Source: Acheta domesticus
Lineage: Eukaryota; Arthropoda; Insecta; Orthoptera; Gryllidae
Assembly: GCA_031308135.1 (NCBI GenBank)
Contig: JAHLJT010009419.1
Span: 35,147,221 to 35,211,220 of the forward strand
Direction of reading: 5' to 3'
DNA: 64,000 nucleotides
This document shows, piece after piece, positions 23,765-35,289 of the stretch (the stretch's first letter is position 1; every line of letters begins with the position of its first letter). The notes under the pieces are model-generated. The model saw nothing but the letters and a program-made list of their open reading frames with translations. It had not been told where the DNA came from and ran no database searches. Both the position numbers and the translations under genes were made by a program.

Positions 23765-24335
23765 ATGAAACGAACTACCGCTGGACGCGAGGGCAACTCC
23801 AGTCTTCTGCTATGGATCGCTGGCGCCAGAGCTTTCGCAGGGCTCGGACGCAGCAGCCGAACGAGCGGGCAGCGTTGTAAGCTCAGAGGCGACAGCGCCG
23901 AAGCGCCCCCGGCACGAGTGTCACGGGCGCAGCAAGGGAGGGAACAAAATAACGACACAGACACAGACTTCGTCATAGACAAACAGAGAAAGGGACACGC
24001 GAGAGCAAAATAATAAGTTGAAAAATAAGGGAGAAAGAAAGAAAATATAATAAAAGAAAGAAAAATGTAAAAAGAGAAAAAACAGGGAAAGAGTAAAACC
24101 AAAGAGAGTAAGTGAAAGGTAAAAAAGAGAAAAGGAAAGAGAGTGCAAGTTAGAAAAATATGAAGAAATAGAATTAAACGCGAAGAAAGAAAGAGAAAAC
24201 TATATAGAAAAAGAAAGAGAAAAGGAAGATATGAAGATAGAGTTAAGTTGAGAGAAAGAGTGAGAGAGATTTAAAGAGAAGACGGAAGGAGAGTGAGGTA
24301 TTAAATGAAAGTGGAAGCAGGGAATTAGTAATGTG
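23765..24335. repeat. GC-rich patch followed by a ~400-bp polypurine tract
   Basis: About 23765-23940 is GC-rich. About 23935-24335 is almost purely A/G on the plus strand (AGAAAGAAAGAAAA, GAAAAGGAAAGAGAG). The tract leaves several minus-strand frames open, with F/L/S-rich translations. These are compositional. Confidence 0.6.
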
Positions 24336-24690
24336 GATCGGATTTTTCCCACACGTGAGAAGTATAGCATACAATATTGTATTCTTTATTTCCTGAGGGT
24401 GCATTTTGTTATTTCGAGAGAGCCAATCAATTAATCGCATTAAAATGAATAAACACCCCGTCACGAAAATGTTCACGAAGAGTAAACAGAACAAGTATAA
24501 ACGACATATTTTTAAACCAACTCACTAGCAAACTTTGAAGTTTGCTTGTGGTCCAGGCCAACACACTTTACCCTTTGAGTTACGCCCCAGTGTAGTTGTT
24601 ATAATTCGCCACAAATTCCACTAATTGATATAAAAGGCTCATCCGTTTTATAACGAAACTCGCCCTGCATTAGCTTATCGCCTGTGCTCC
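24336..24690. other. AT-rich spacer
   Basis: A weak tRNA-like motif may be present on the minus strand at 24545-24600. Nothing else is seen. Confidence 0.3.
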
Positions 24691-24694
24691 AGAT

Positions 24695-25050
24695 GCATTT
24701 CCCCAAGGCACATGGGGCGGCGGCGGCGGCGGGCGAGTAGGGAATGGGGCGAGTGGGGAGGGGAGAGGGATGACGGACGAGGGGGGGGGGAAGAGCGGCG
24801 GGGAGGGAGGCGCAGAACACACGCGGCGCGGCGCGGCGCAGCGCAGCGCAGGGCGGCCCGGCCCGGCCCGGCCCGCAGCGCGCCCACCCGCCCGCCCCGC
24901 GCCCGAAACGCCTCTCCACGCCACGCCGCGCCACGCCTCGCGCCGGCGACGCCGGCTGCGGCCACATGGAAGGCGGGGCGCGCGCGGCCGCGCATCCGCA
25001 GCACGGGCAAACACACGCGCATCACCCGACAGCCACAACGTCCAACGTGA
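24695..25050. promoter_or_regulatory. CpG island with short GC repeats
   Basis: Contains (GGCGGC), (GCGCAGC) and (CGGCC) mini-repeats at 24828-24880 and poly-G at 24781-24789. It abuts the degenerate repeat zone beginning near 25080. Confidence 0.45.
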
Positions 25051-25079
25051 ATTGAGTGTCTTGATGAGCAGCTGCCACT

Positions 25080-25960
25080 GCGAACGAAGGTGTATGTCCT
25101 AATAAGTGTACGTCCTAAAATGTGTCCCTGTGTGGGTGTGTCTGCTGTCGGGCTCCGAGCTGGGCGGGCATCGTGCCGGGACCGCGAATCGAGAACACGA
25201 AGCAAGTTACGCATCAACGCTCGATCTGATGTATACCAAGAACACTACGAAGAGTTATCAGAGCTCAATCACTTCCGTATGTGGAAAGCACAGCAAATGC
25301 GAGGACCCCTTTGATCTGCAGCAGACACTACATGGCGAGGTCGCGAAGCGAGTGTACGACACGAGCTTTGCTCACAGACTAGAAATCAAGGAAGTTACGT
25401 ACGTAAGTAGAGGCAATGGATATTCAGACACTTAAAAACTACAGTAAGCATGCCCGGCACGTACGATGTACGTAAACAACAATACGAAACAAGTTTTACT
25501 CATTGATCTAATAATAACGAATCAAATCTAATGATACCAAGTGAACAAACAATGTTACAAAGAACTATAGTGACTTTGTCTCTGAAGGCGAAAGAAATGG
25601 GAGTCTCCAAAAGCAAACACGCCGAGTATTTTGATCCACAGTAGGCACCACATGGCAGGACCGGGAAGCGAGGGTAGGGGACGAGCCTTGCTCAGGGTAC
25701 GCAGATCCCCTGCGCACAACTCACTGTCCTCACAGGTCACCGAAGACGTAATCTATAGTAATTGCATGGCTGCCCTTAAACCGCCACAGACAGTACACGG
25801 CAGGCTCGCATTTCGAGAGTAGGAGAATTCATCCGTTGAGACCCTAAAATCTCCACAGAACCACCTACACTGAAAGGGATTAAACCGGCTGGTAACAAAG
25901 GCCACGCCGGCCTAACCTGGGGCGTTTGACGCACAGCAGACGGCACATGGCGGGAGGGAG
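25080..25960. repeat. Degenerate ~300-bp repeat zone
   Basis: A phrase of the form TTTGATCTGCAGCAGACACT, then ACATGGCG, recurs at about 25311, 25629 and 25924, each time followed by a GCGAAGCGAG-like or GGGAGCGCG-like block. A shorter relative is near 25785 (CCACAGACAGTACACGGC). Spacings are roughly 300-320 bp. It looks like an old, strongly diverged tandem array running into the next CpG island. Confidence 0.5.
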
Positions 25961-26650
25961 CGCGCATCGAGCACAGAGCGTCGGAACGCGAGCGTCGCAG
26001 CGCGCGTGCGGCGCAGGCGCCGGCCGGTCGCGTTGGCGGTGCGGCGCCGGCCAGCGCCTGCACGTCCCAGGCCGCGGCAACCCGCACGACGGCCGCGTCT
26101 CAACACCACCACCACCACACGCACACACTCACACATACCTTGCGGGGGCGAGCGAATAGCAGCAGGCCGCGAGCGAACGTGTACGCGCTTCGCTACGATG
26201 ACGGTCGCGTCTGCGCCGGGGCAGCGCGCGCGCGCGCCCACACCGTGACCGGAAGAAGGGCAAGGCGCGCGCCGGACGGTCGCGCAGGGCGGGCGGGCGA
26301 GGCGCCGGGCCGGGCGGCGGCGCGGGGGGCGCGGTCGGGCGGGCGATTGGGCGGTTGGGCGGGCGATTGGGCGGGAGGGCGTGCGGGCGAGCCGCCGCCA
26401 CGAGAGCGGCGAGCCGAGGCGGAGCTGTGCGCGACGCGGCAGCCGCAGCCGCACTGGGTCGGCCGGGCCCGCGGCCGCGCGCCCCCGCCGCTAGATGGCA
26501 GGCGGGGCGTCGCCCTCCGCACAACGTGCGCCCGAGCCCAGGCCATCGAACCGCCCGCGCCGCCACGCCCCGCCACGCCTCGCCTCGCCTCGCCCCGCGC
26601 GGCGCTGCTGCTGCTGCTGCTGCCACAACAAAATAGGCGCCCTAATGCAC
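25960..26650. promoter_or_regulatory. Large CpG island; possible minus-strand first exon
   Basis: The longest CpG-dense block of the window, with repeated GGGCGG/GGGCGGGC motifs (a 20-bp direct repeat starting at 26341 and 26361) that resemble GC boxes and G-quadruplex sequences. On the minus strand a good splice-donor match CCGCAAG|GTATGTGT lies at 26139/26138, so an untranslated first exon upstream of it is conceivable. No start codon or coding frame supports this further. Confidence 0.45.
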
Positions 26651-27285
26651 TAATCCTATTTCTTGACCGGCGACCGAAAGTGTTTCGCTGCCTCGCTTCT
26701 ACAGCACCAATTTCACGCGGGCCACTTTTCTTTTTGGCCGAATTTTCCCACAAATTTCTCAACGTTAACATGCAATCTCCATTACAAAATTGGCAATTTG
26801 GGAGATAAATCCTTCGTCATCATAAAACAACATTGAACAAATACGAGCTTCAACAGAACCGAGCGGATTATACTCAGCTCGAAGTGATGAACGCAACAAC
26901 TAAAATTGTTTATATTAAATGATGTTCGAAATGAAAAGAATAATTTCCTTCCTTTCCGTCCTCTTTGCTTTGAGTGCATTTTGAGAAACGTCAAAGCAGA
27001 TGCGATGTAAACACAGCGTAGCACAGAATCGTATTAATACAACTGTCGTTTGACACTTAACGCTCTACCGTTATATTAGGGTGAAATTTCCATCTCTATT
27101 GTTTTGCATTGTGCATCTCCCTCGATCATTCTTTCCGGAAGCCACTGTGAATTGGGAAAATCAATGACACTGTCGAAGGTCCCCAAATACAAAGGCTCAT
27201 TGTCTGAATTGTTTTCGCAGAAGTTCGAATCTCCCGAAGCTCGTACTTCATCTTAAGTTACTTGGGAAACAGGCGCGAATTCGTA
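26651..27285. other. AT-rich spacer between CpG island and minisatellite
   Basis: No recognisable gene, repeat or RNA. Confidence 0.4.
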
Positions 27286-27289
27286 TTTC

Positions 27290-28790
27290 CGTCCCCCCCC
27301 TCACCCCCGGCGTCCGCGCCACGCCCCTCGAACTTGCCTTCATCTTCGCCGCCGTTCTACTGCACTCCCCACGCCTTCGTCCGATCCCGCTTCCCCCGCC
27401 GCCACTCTGTCTCCTACCCGCAACTACCTAATAACCACCCCGGCTCACCTCGGAACAGAATCTGTCGCTTCTTCCCGCACCCTCCCCCCGGGCTTCCTAG
27501 CCTCCTCCCCACCTCACCCCTGCCTCTGCCCCACTCCGCGCACCTCCATTGCACCATTCCGCCATCCCCTCGCTCAATCTCCAATCCTCCTCCTCCCCGC
27601 CACTTCCCTGTCTCCAACTCTACCACTTCCACCACACTTCCAATGCATCTTCGCACCACTCCACAACTGCCCTTTTCGGCTCCAGCCGACCTCTTCCTTG
27701 CTTTCTCCTCACCCTACCTCTACACAGCTTCCAACGCGCCATTCCGCCTCGCCCCGCGTTCTCCCCACCTCCCCTCCACCCCACCTCACCCCCACCAAAC
27801 TTCCAATGCATCTTCGCACCACCCCACCACAACCCGTCTCGGCTCCAGCCGACCTCTCCCTTACCTCCTCCCCACTCCACCTCTACACCTCTTCCAACAC
27901 ACCACTCGGCCACCGCCTCGTGCCCACCTCTCCCCTACCTCCACCGACTCCTCCTCCGCCACGCTCCACCTCGGCATCACTCCGCCACCTCCTCGTCTCA
28001 CCTCCACTCAGTCTCCTCCCACCCCACCCTTCCCCTACCTCCTCCCCACTCCACCTCTACACCTCTTCCAACACACCATTCCGCCACCACCCCGTCCTCA
28101 CCTCTCCCCTACCTCCACCCACTCCGCCTCCGCCACGCTTCCGACGCACCTCGGCATCATTCCGCCACCTCCTCGTCTCACCTTCACTCAGCCTCTCTCC
28201 CTCCCCACCCTTCCCCTACCTCCTCCCCGCCCCACCTCTACACCTCTTCCAACACACCACTCCGCCACCACCCCGTCCCCAACTCTCCCCTACCTCCACC
28301 CACTCCGCCTCCGCCACGCTTCCGACGCACCTCGGCACCATTCCGCCACCTCCTCGTCTCACCTTCACTCAGCCTCCTCCTCCTCCTCCTCCCCGCCCTT
28401 CCCCTACCTCCTCCCCGCCCCACCTCCACACCTCTTCCAACACACCACTCCGCCACCGCCTCGTCTCCACCTCTCCCCTACCTCCACCCACTCCGCCTCC
28501 GCCACGCTTCCGACGCACCTCGGCATCATTCCGCCACCTCCTCGTCTCGCTTCCACTCAGCCTCCTCCCTCCCCACCCTTCCCCTACCTCCTCCCCACTG
28601 CACCTCTACACCTCTTCCAACACACCACTCCGCCACCACCCCGTCCTCACCTCTCCCCTACCTCCACCCACTCCGCCTCCCCCACTCTTTCGACACACCT
28701 CGGCATCATTCCGCCACCTCCTCGTCTCACCTCCACTCAGCCCTCTCCTCCCCCCACCCTTCCCCTACCTCTTCCGCGCTTCCAACGCAC
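27290..28790. repeat. Pyrimidine-rich minisatellite, units about 174-188 bp
   Basis: The plus strand is almost entirely C and T. CTCTTCCAACAC recurs at 27889, 28063, 28244, 28432 and 28612, giving units of 174, 181, 188 and 180 bp. Within units CCGCCACCACCCCGTC, TACCTCCACCCACTCCG and ACGCACCTCGGCATCATTCC repeat in fixed order. More diverged units (CTTCCAATGCATCTTCGCAC near 27638 and 27800) extend the array leftwards. Three plus-strand frames of 402-598 codons are open at once because C/T-only codons cannot make stops. The unit length drifts by amounts not divisible by three, so it is not a coding repeat. Confidence 0.85.
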
Positions 28791-29166
28791 CGCGCTCTCG
28801 CCCCGCCTCCGGCCTCGTAAGGAAGGAATTATTCCGCGGCGCAGTATCAAAGCGGCCACCGCGCCGCGCCGCGCCGCGCCGCCCCATTCACGCGCGGGGC
28901 CATTGAGGCGGCGCGGCGGGGCGCGCTCTTCGCCTCGAGCGCTCTCGCAGGTGGCAGAGCCACGCCCCCTTCGCCCCGCGGGCGGCCGCCGTGATAAATC
29001 GTGGACTCGCGTGCGCGATACGGCACGACCAAATGCGCGGCTGCGACGGCGGAGGTGACAGCCAAGGCGGCGCAGCTCCTCCTAGATTTTGAACGCATGC
29101 AACGACAGGGGAACGATGGTGCTATCAATTTCTTTCCTTTGGTTCAACGTCGAGGCCATTCGCAGG
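28791..29166. promoter_or_regulatory. CpG island ending in a possible plus-strand splice donor
   Basis: CpG-dense from about 28790 to 29070. A donor-like TTCGCAG|GTAAAT lies at 29166/29167, after which the sequence becomes AT-rich. The frame upstream lacks an ATG until about 29096. A non-coding first exon is possible but unproven. Confidence 0.3.
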
Positions 29167-29169
29167 TAA

Positions 29170-29825
29170 ATTTTATTTCGAACGCGATGTATATGTATCG
29201 AGTGCGTGTGTACCATGCAACCTGTATCAAGTAAGGGCATATTACCTTGGCAGGACACAGTGTGTCCGGCGGTGTCACTAGTGCTCTGGCGGCGACAACC
29301 ATAAAACTATTTGAAAAATTCTTCTCCTTGCGACTTAGTAAATATCAATCTTCTCGTTTCTCTGAATACTTGCAACGTCTTGATCATTTTAACGTAATCA
29401 AGGCCACTCTCTTCATCGTCGGTCGAAAATCTCGTGTTCGAATCGGGGCCGCAATGTCCAAAGTTGTTCCTTATTTTTGAACTGCACGTTTTCGGAAACA
29501 AATCGTGATTCAGAAAAGATTTGTGAAGCCATCTCTTTTATTTGACGGTTGTTTTGCGTTGTAAACTTTTCAATGGCTAACGGTAAGCAAACAATGCACC
29601 ACCGCTCTTTTCCATATCTGTTTGCTACTTCCTGTCCTAACGGGACTCTTCCTTCACCAGCCCCATCATAATGCGCGAGAAGACGGCATGCCCCAAGGTC
29701 TCCGACCGGGGCTTTTGAACATCTCGGGACCATGGTCTGGCGTAGCTTCGTGAACCCATTCACTTCGACCTTCCGTCTGGCTACAACGCCTGACGCCTGC
29801 TCCTATCGGCTTTCCGTGCGAACTT
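29170..29825. other. Unique sequence, nothing firmly recognised
   Basis: A tRNA-like GTGTTCGAATCGGGG motif at about 29432 might be another SINE remnant. No coding evidence. Confidence 0.3.
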
Positions 29826-30170
29826 GATCGCCGCCCGCCCCCAAGCTCGTTGTCCGCCTGCAACCTCGCGCCCGATCGGGAACACCTTCCTTCACCGGCC
29901 ACAGAGCGCGCCCGGCGTCACGTGCGCGGCTCCCACGCGCCCGGCGGCGGGGGCGCCGGCGGATTCTTCTCGCAGTCGCTCGACCCCGCCCCCGCCCCGC
30001 CCCCAATACCCCAGCCCCGCCCCCCCCCCGCTCTCGCCCGGAAGTTGGAGCTGCTTTTATGGGCGTCGCTCCCCGACCTGAACGGCGCTGCGCATGGAGT
30101 CTCTCCCGGCGGCCGCCCTTGGCTTCGAGGAAACGCCTGCTCACAATCGCCCGACTCACACACTGCCGAA
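29826..30170. promoter_or_regulatory. CpG island
   Basis: CpG- and C-rich, with GGCGGCGGGGGCGCCGGCGG near 29943 and poly-C at 30022-30030. It ends where the 276-bp tandem duplication starts. Confidence 0.4.
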
Positions 30171-30174
30171 GGGA

Positions 30175-30719
30175 GAACCGCGGCGAGGAGTTAAACTGTT
30201 CGTCCTTCCCCTCTGCTTCGGAGGTTTGAATCCATGTCTAACTTACAGGATTTTGCGTTCTTATATTGCTTTCCATAATCGCTACCTAGATACATTGTCT
30301 TAACAATGTTTCCTGCCAGTCTTACAGTTCTGACTTGCCGGCCTGTTTACACGTGTGAATGCGCTTATTCAAGTTCAAAGTATGACCCAGTCACTCGATC
30401 AACATCAAAATCAAGAACTTTCACGTATCACTGATTCGTAAATCGGCGGAGAACCGCGGCGGGCGGTTAAACTGTTCGTCCTTCCCCTCTGCTTCCGAGG
30501 TTTGAATCCATGTCTAACTTACACGATTTTGCGTTCTTATATTGCTTTCCATAATCGCTACCTAGATACATTGTCTTAACAGTGTTTCCTGCCAGTCTTA
30601 CAGTTTGGACGTGCCGACCTGTTTACACGTGTGAATGCCCTTATTCAAGTTCAAAATATGACCCAGTCACTCGATCAACATCAAAATCAAGAACTTTCAC
30701 GTGTCACAGATTCGTAAAT
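30175..30719. repeat. Tandem duplication of a 276-bp unit
   Basis: 30175-30450 and 30451-30719 align base for base with few differences. Shared blocks include TTAAACTGTTCGTCCTTCCC, TTGAATCCATGTCTAACTTA, TAATCGCTACCTAGATACAT and GTTTACACGTGTGAATG. Divergence is only a few percent. Neither unit codes for anything recognisable. Confidence 0.9.
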
Positions 30720-32575
30720 CTCCCTCCAGCAACCCTGAAACCGGCATTGCCCCTTTCACTCATAAATCGTAAACAACACGACAGGATGTATGCCTCAGGA
30801 GATAACCAGCGTTTGCGTACAAAAAAAATCAACATCAGAATACGATGCACAGTCATCTCTCGACGTTCACTGAACTGACAGGGGGATTTAGCAATATTTC
30901 CCAACAAGATAAACTGATAAACTCGGCAGGGAAGGTTGACTTCTACCCGATTTACATCTTGAAGAGATTACAAGCGCTTGGGGCGACAAGCGCAAACATC
31001 GGAAACCGATCGAGCGGGAATACGTGTTATAATTGCAGAAACGCATGAATTGGCGCAGGAAGAGTAAATTCGGAACTGCTACGAACTCTCGATCCAGTGG
31101 GTCGCTTCCGCGCGACGGAACTCGGAATTCTCTCCTCGTCGGCCAACGGGCTCGATCCACTCAATTCCGCCCCGCTCCATCCGCTACGCCTTGCCTCCGC
31201 AGGCCACGCTGCTCCTCCGTTCTGCGCCGTTTCGCTCCGCTCCTCCCCACACCTCTCCTGCTCTCCACCGCTCCTGCCCGCCACCATTACTTTATTACGC
31301 CTGGACCCCCCTCCCCCTACGGATCCCCTCCGCTCCTCGCAGCCCACCGTGCCCCGCCACGACCTGGCCCGCAACATGCCATTTCGTTCTGCCTCGCCCC
31401 GCGTTTTTATTTTTAATAGGTAATTATTACACATTTATATATAATTGCAATTCTTTTTAATTACGTGTCTAGGTTGAAGGCCTCTATACCATTACAATGC
31501 CTACATCCTACCGCATTCTAACCTTTCGAATTCTGGCATTCACCCCTAATGGTATCTTCATCGCATCAAAATCGCGGAAAGGAGACCATAAGGTACGGTT
31601 GAGGAAAAAGCCCCTGAATGGGCAAAAACCGTCAGAAGACGAGTACATGCTAATCTACTAGATTATTTTCTAAACTATTTATTTATTTCCTGACGTGGGC
31701 ATCTTCTCCATCCAGGCCTCCTCAGCCCCTGAAATCAAACAGCGCCACAGATCTCCCGCGTTGCTACGACAACCACCCTGGCCCGCTTCGTCCCGTTCTC
31801 CTTCGACCTGCCCCGCCTCCATTCCCCAGCCCCTCGTCCAAGCTCCGTCACGTCCTCTCCTGTCCCGGAGAGCCCCGCCTGGCAGCACTGCTCCCCCACC
31901 CCCACCCGCGCCCCGCCATGACCACATTAGCATATGCCCTGCAGGTATGACTGAAACGAGCGAGACCCCGAAAACACTCCAAAAGCCCAAGGTCATTCTC
32001 TATGGAAATGCCCTGGGGTAAGTCAATACCACTGAGTGAGTGGGCTGGTGGCCCACGCCATTCCAATACAAGAGGTCCTGAATCACTGCGAGGGGAAAAT
32101 GTTTTGCAGCCACTAATAGAACGGATAGCTTCAATATTGTCACGAACGGAATTCCAGGAATTTTCATTTGAGAATTTCATACAAAAAGAGATTTTAGGAT
32201 TTCCTCAAACTCTACAGTCGAATGCAAACATAAGACTTTGAAAGGATAAAGGAGCGGTTCGGCTTTCCCTGAAAGTGCAAGCGATTTCAGAACTCTTTTA
32301 TTGCCAAACCTCAAAGAAGCATATTCTCCGATTAAAATAAGCCCGTAATTGACGCTAGCAATATCTCATTTCCATAGAGATCACCCATCGTAGCTCACAA
32401 ATATCACAACCGACCACTTCGTCGCTACGATTGAATTTTTTTTTCTGAACACGTGTTAATCCAATTCTCATTTCAATCGCAGTGTAGCATCCCACGAGAA
32501 TCGGGATACAGCGTGTCCAAGCGCGGAAGTATCGAAATAAAAGCCGCGGTTCGACGAGCACGAGGGACGTGCAAA
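30720..32575. other. Mixed sequence with a C-rich stretch
   Basis: 31130-31400 is C/T-rich and moderately CpG-rich. 31780-31920 is similar. The rest is AT-rich. No exon, tRNA or repeat with a second copy was found. Confidence 0.35.
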
Positions 32576-32579
32576 ACAA

Positions 32580-32980
32580 TTCTCGAAACGGACGGATTCC
32601 GGATGCGGCTCCGCAAACGCAGCTTTTGAGCGGCGCACCGCACGCCGAGGGGCGCCGCGGTCATAAACGAAAAACTTTAACAAGTTGCGACAGGATATTA
32701 AACAACTTGCGCCGGGCTCTTGTGTAATTGATAATTTAGTTTTATTACGTCGAGTCGAAGGAAGGGAAGCGTTGGCGCCGGTGACGGCTTGGTTTGTGGA
32801 TGGAGAGGTTTGGGGGGGGGAGGGGGATGACGGGAAAGGAGGAAACGCCGATGAGCGTCGGGCGAACGAGGGAGCGCATCCTTACGACTTCCGGTGCGCG
32901 AGCGGGGTGGGGTGGGGGGCGCGGGGACAACAATACCGCGGCTGAGGTCTCTGTCAAGTGACGGGGCGGGTGGAGGGGAG
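32580..32980. promoter_or_regulatory. GC-rich island with poly-G
   Basis: CpG-rich at 32590-32660 and 32860-32980, with a G-rich run GGGGGGGGGAGGGGGA at 32812-32827. No supported exon. Confidence 0.35.
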
Positions 32981-33029
32981 GGATGAAGCAACCCAGGGTC
33001 GGCGCCTCATGCAACCCTGGATTTTGGGC

Positions 33030-34790
33030 GGCAAGTACACCGCGCTTCCGACCACTACGAGAACAGCGGATACGCAATATCACTAAAGAAGTGAGAGGAC
33101 AAAAGAGTACAAAGCGGATATCTCCTCAGGTGACAGAGATAGCTTGGGAAGTAAATGCCGAGCTTCAGGACGGAATGATAAAATGCGAATAAGAATGGCT
33201 TGTCAGCAAGTGAGGTAATGAGAGAGAACGAACGAAAGGAGAGGAGGAAGAAGGAGCTGACGGAGATAGAGAAAGATGGGGATGATTGCTACAGAAGGTA
33301 TAGGTGAGAAATCAAAGAGAAGGGGTGCAAGTGTTGACAGCGAATTGAGGGCACTAATATCGCACTAACGACCTGCTTCCGACCTTCTTCTAATCAACAG
33401 TAAATACGCAAAGTTGTATTACACAGAGGGGAGGGAGTAAATATTACGTGAGCATTGTGACTTCATGGACGCAAAAGTGAATGTTTCATTTATGATAGTA
33501 AAGTGAAAAACTGTTTGGAAACAAACACAGAGCAAGGAAAGTAATTGGAACGAAGATATTTGCCAGAAGAGGCAGAAAGGGAAATTTAAAAACGTGTCTA
33601 CAGGAGAGAGACCCCATTGTAAGTCCAAATGGAGGTATCTCCTCGAACAAAGTTGGCTGTTGACAAGTGAACTACGTCGTGCATTCAACCGCCAGAAGAA
33701 GAGTGGATATGCAAAGTGAAGCAGTGATTATCTTAACTAACCGAGAGAGTCGTAATGCACCTCCCTGCACGTATCTTCCGGTACTTTGTGGTTCAAGGAT
33801 CAAAACTACAAAGTACTGCGCTTCCTACCTCAAAGAGAAAAACAAGACATGAAAATGAATCAAAAACAAGAAGGTGATGACTGCGAAAAGTTTGGGAAAC
33901 AGAGGGAGAGAGGAAAATGCATGAGTACGTAAAAAGATCAGGAGAGAAGGCATGAGCCAGTTTGGAAAAGCACAGGCAACTACATGATTTCAAGGGCTAT
34001 AGCACAATCTCTTCGATGCAATGAGAAGAGTGGTTAAGCAAGGCAACGTGACAGAGAGTGAAATGAAGCAAGGAGAGGAAGACAGACAAAATAGAAAGGA
34101 GGCGAACAAGCGAGGGCACAGCAGAAACAAGTGCAAGTCGAGACCGAGTGTCTCACAGTCCTTCGACCGAGAGTGACTGTAATCCAAGTACCGAGAACTG
34201 TAGTATCGCGGCTCCAAAATTAAGAGAATAAAGTCACGGGATAGTTACCAATAAGATAAGATAAAGTACACATCCACACATTTCCAGTGCAGTTCTGCGC
34301 AGTAAAATCACGAAATACCAGGCGACCGCTCGTAAAGAGAAGAATGGGTACGGAAGACCGCGTTGTAACCGGAGCAATTTAAGCAAAGAGGCACATGCAC
34401 ATAGAAGAAACGAGGAAAGGAACGGACAGGAAAAGGATGGAAGTACCTGTACGAAGGAAAGAGCACCCCAGCATCGTGAAAAGAGCAACCGGAGTTATCT
34501 CGCCGATCGAGACTGCTTGAAAGTAAAACAGCGCGCGCCGTGGCACAAGGCCTCCGGTCGAGGCAGAAGAGGTGGTACGCAACACGGGTCAACCGCTCAG
34601 GCAACGCAGAAGCGACACCAAAGGAGCACAGGGACGGAGAAGGAACGGCTACAGGAGCCTGCAAAACCAAGAGATAAGGCGAACGTCAGCTACGAGAGAA
34701 CGCCCCTCAATCGTGGCTGCCTTTGACCATCACATCGGCGGCTACAGTACGGCGCTTCCGGTCGCAAAGAGAATAGCGGGTACGCAAGGC
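33030..34790. repeat. Purine-rich zone with recurring degenerate motif
   Basis: The plus strand is purine-biased throughout (AGAGAA/GGAGGA/GAAGAA-type text). A motif roughly of the form (CTTCCG)...AGAGAAGAGnGGNTANGCAA recurs at about 33048, 33690, 34017, 34325, 34562 and 34757 with different degrees of decay. Other than that no gene is recognised. It looks like the strand-asymmetric relic of an old minisatellite. Confidence 0.45.
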
Positions 34791-34794
34791 CACA

Positions 34795-35275
34795 GGTCAA
34801 GCGACGCCAGAGAGAAGAGACAAGGTCACCAGTGGAGGGGGGGGAGCGAGGGCGGAAAGAGCGGGCGAGAGGGAGGCAGCGAAAGGAGCAGGAGCGAGGC
34901 CGCGCAGCGCCGCACCTGCTGCGCCCGTTGTGCGCGGCGGCGGCGGTGGCGGCAGAGCGCAGCTATTGATCCGACGGCGGCGGCGGCGGTGGCGGCGGCG
35001 GCGAGCCAAGTGACCACGCCCTCGCAGCTACGCGCCAGCATGTAGGTCAGCTTAAAGCAAGCGGCGGCGGCGGCGGTGGCGCGGGGCGCTACGCCGGTGC
35101 GCGCGCGGGGGGCCGTGGACGCCGCACGGGGCCGTGGATCGGCCGTCGAAAGCAAGAGCGCGCCCTGGATGAATGGAGGCGTCCCCCCCCGCCCTCGCCA
35201 TGACTCTCGAGCCGCGCGCTGCACGTGGGGCGCGGGGACTCCGCCGCGCCGGGGGCGACGAGGCCTCTTCCTGCT
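34795..35275. promoter_or_regulatory. CpG island with three (GGC)n tracts
   Basis: (CGG/GGC)n runs at about 34937-34952, 34974-35002 and 35060-35080 could encode poly-alanine on the plus strand, in a frame that stops just before 35046. No initiator or domain supports a gene, so I annotate composition only. It passes directly into the 81-bp repeat zone. Confidence 0.4.
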
Positions 35276-35289
35276 TTCCTGCACCGCGT

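Noticed and set aside
24545..24600. tRNA-like sequence on the minus strand
   Set aside because: A-box-like only, no B box at the right spacing.
26129..26808. Several 160-220-codon frames on both strands in the CpG island
   Set aside because: GC-rich composition depletes stop codons on both strands; translations are R/A/P-rich without domains.
27262..29058. 598-codon plus-strand ORF (and overlapping 423- and 402-codon frames)
   Set aside because: Lies in a C/T-only minisatellite, where stops (all need a purine) cannot form. All three frames are open and unit lengths are not multiples of three.
34572..35045. Poly-alanine-encoding frame with a possible donor after its end
   Set aside because: The (GGC)n tracts explain the alanines; no conserved flank, and the putative donor overlaps the stop.
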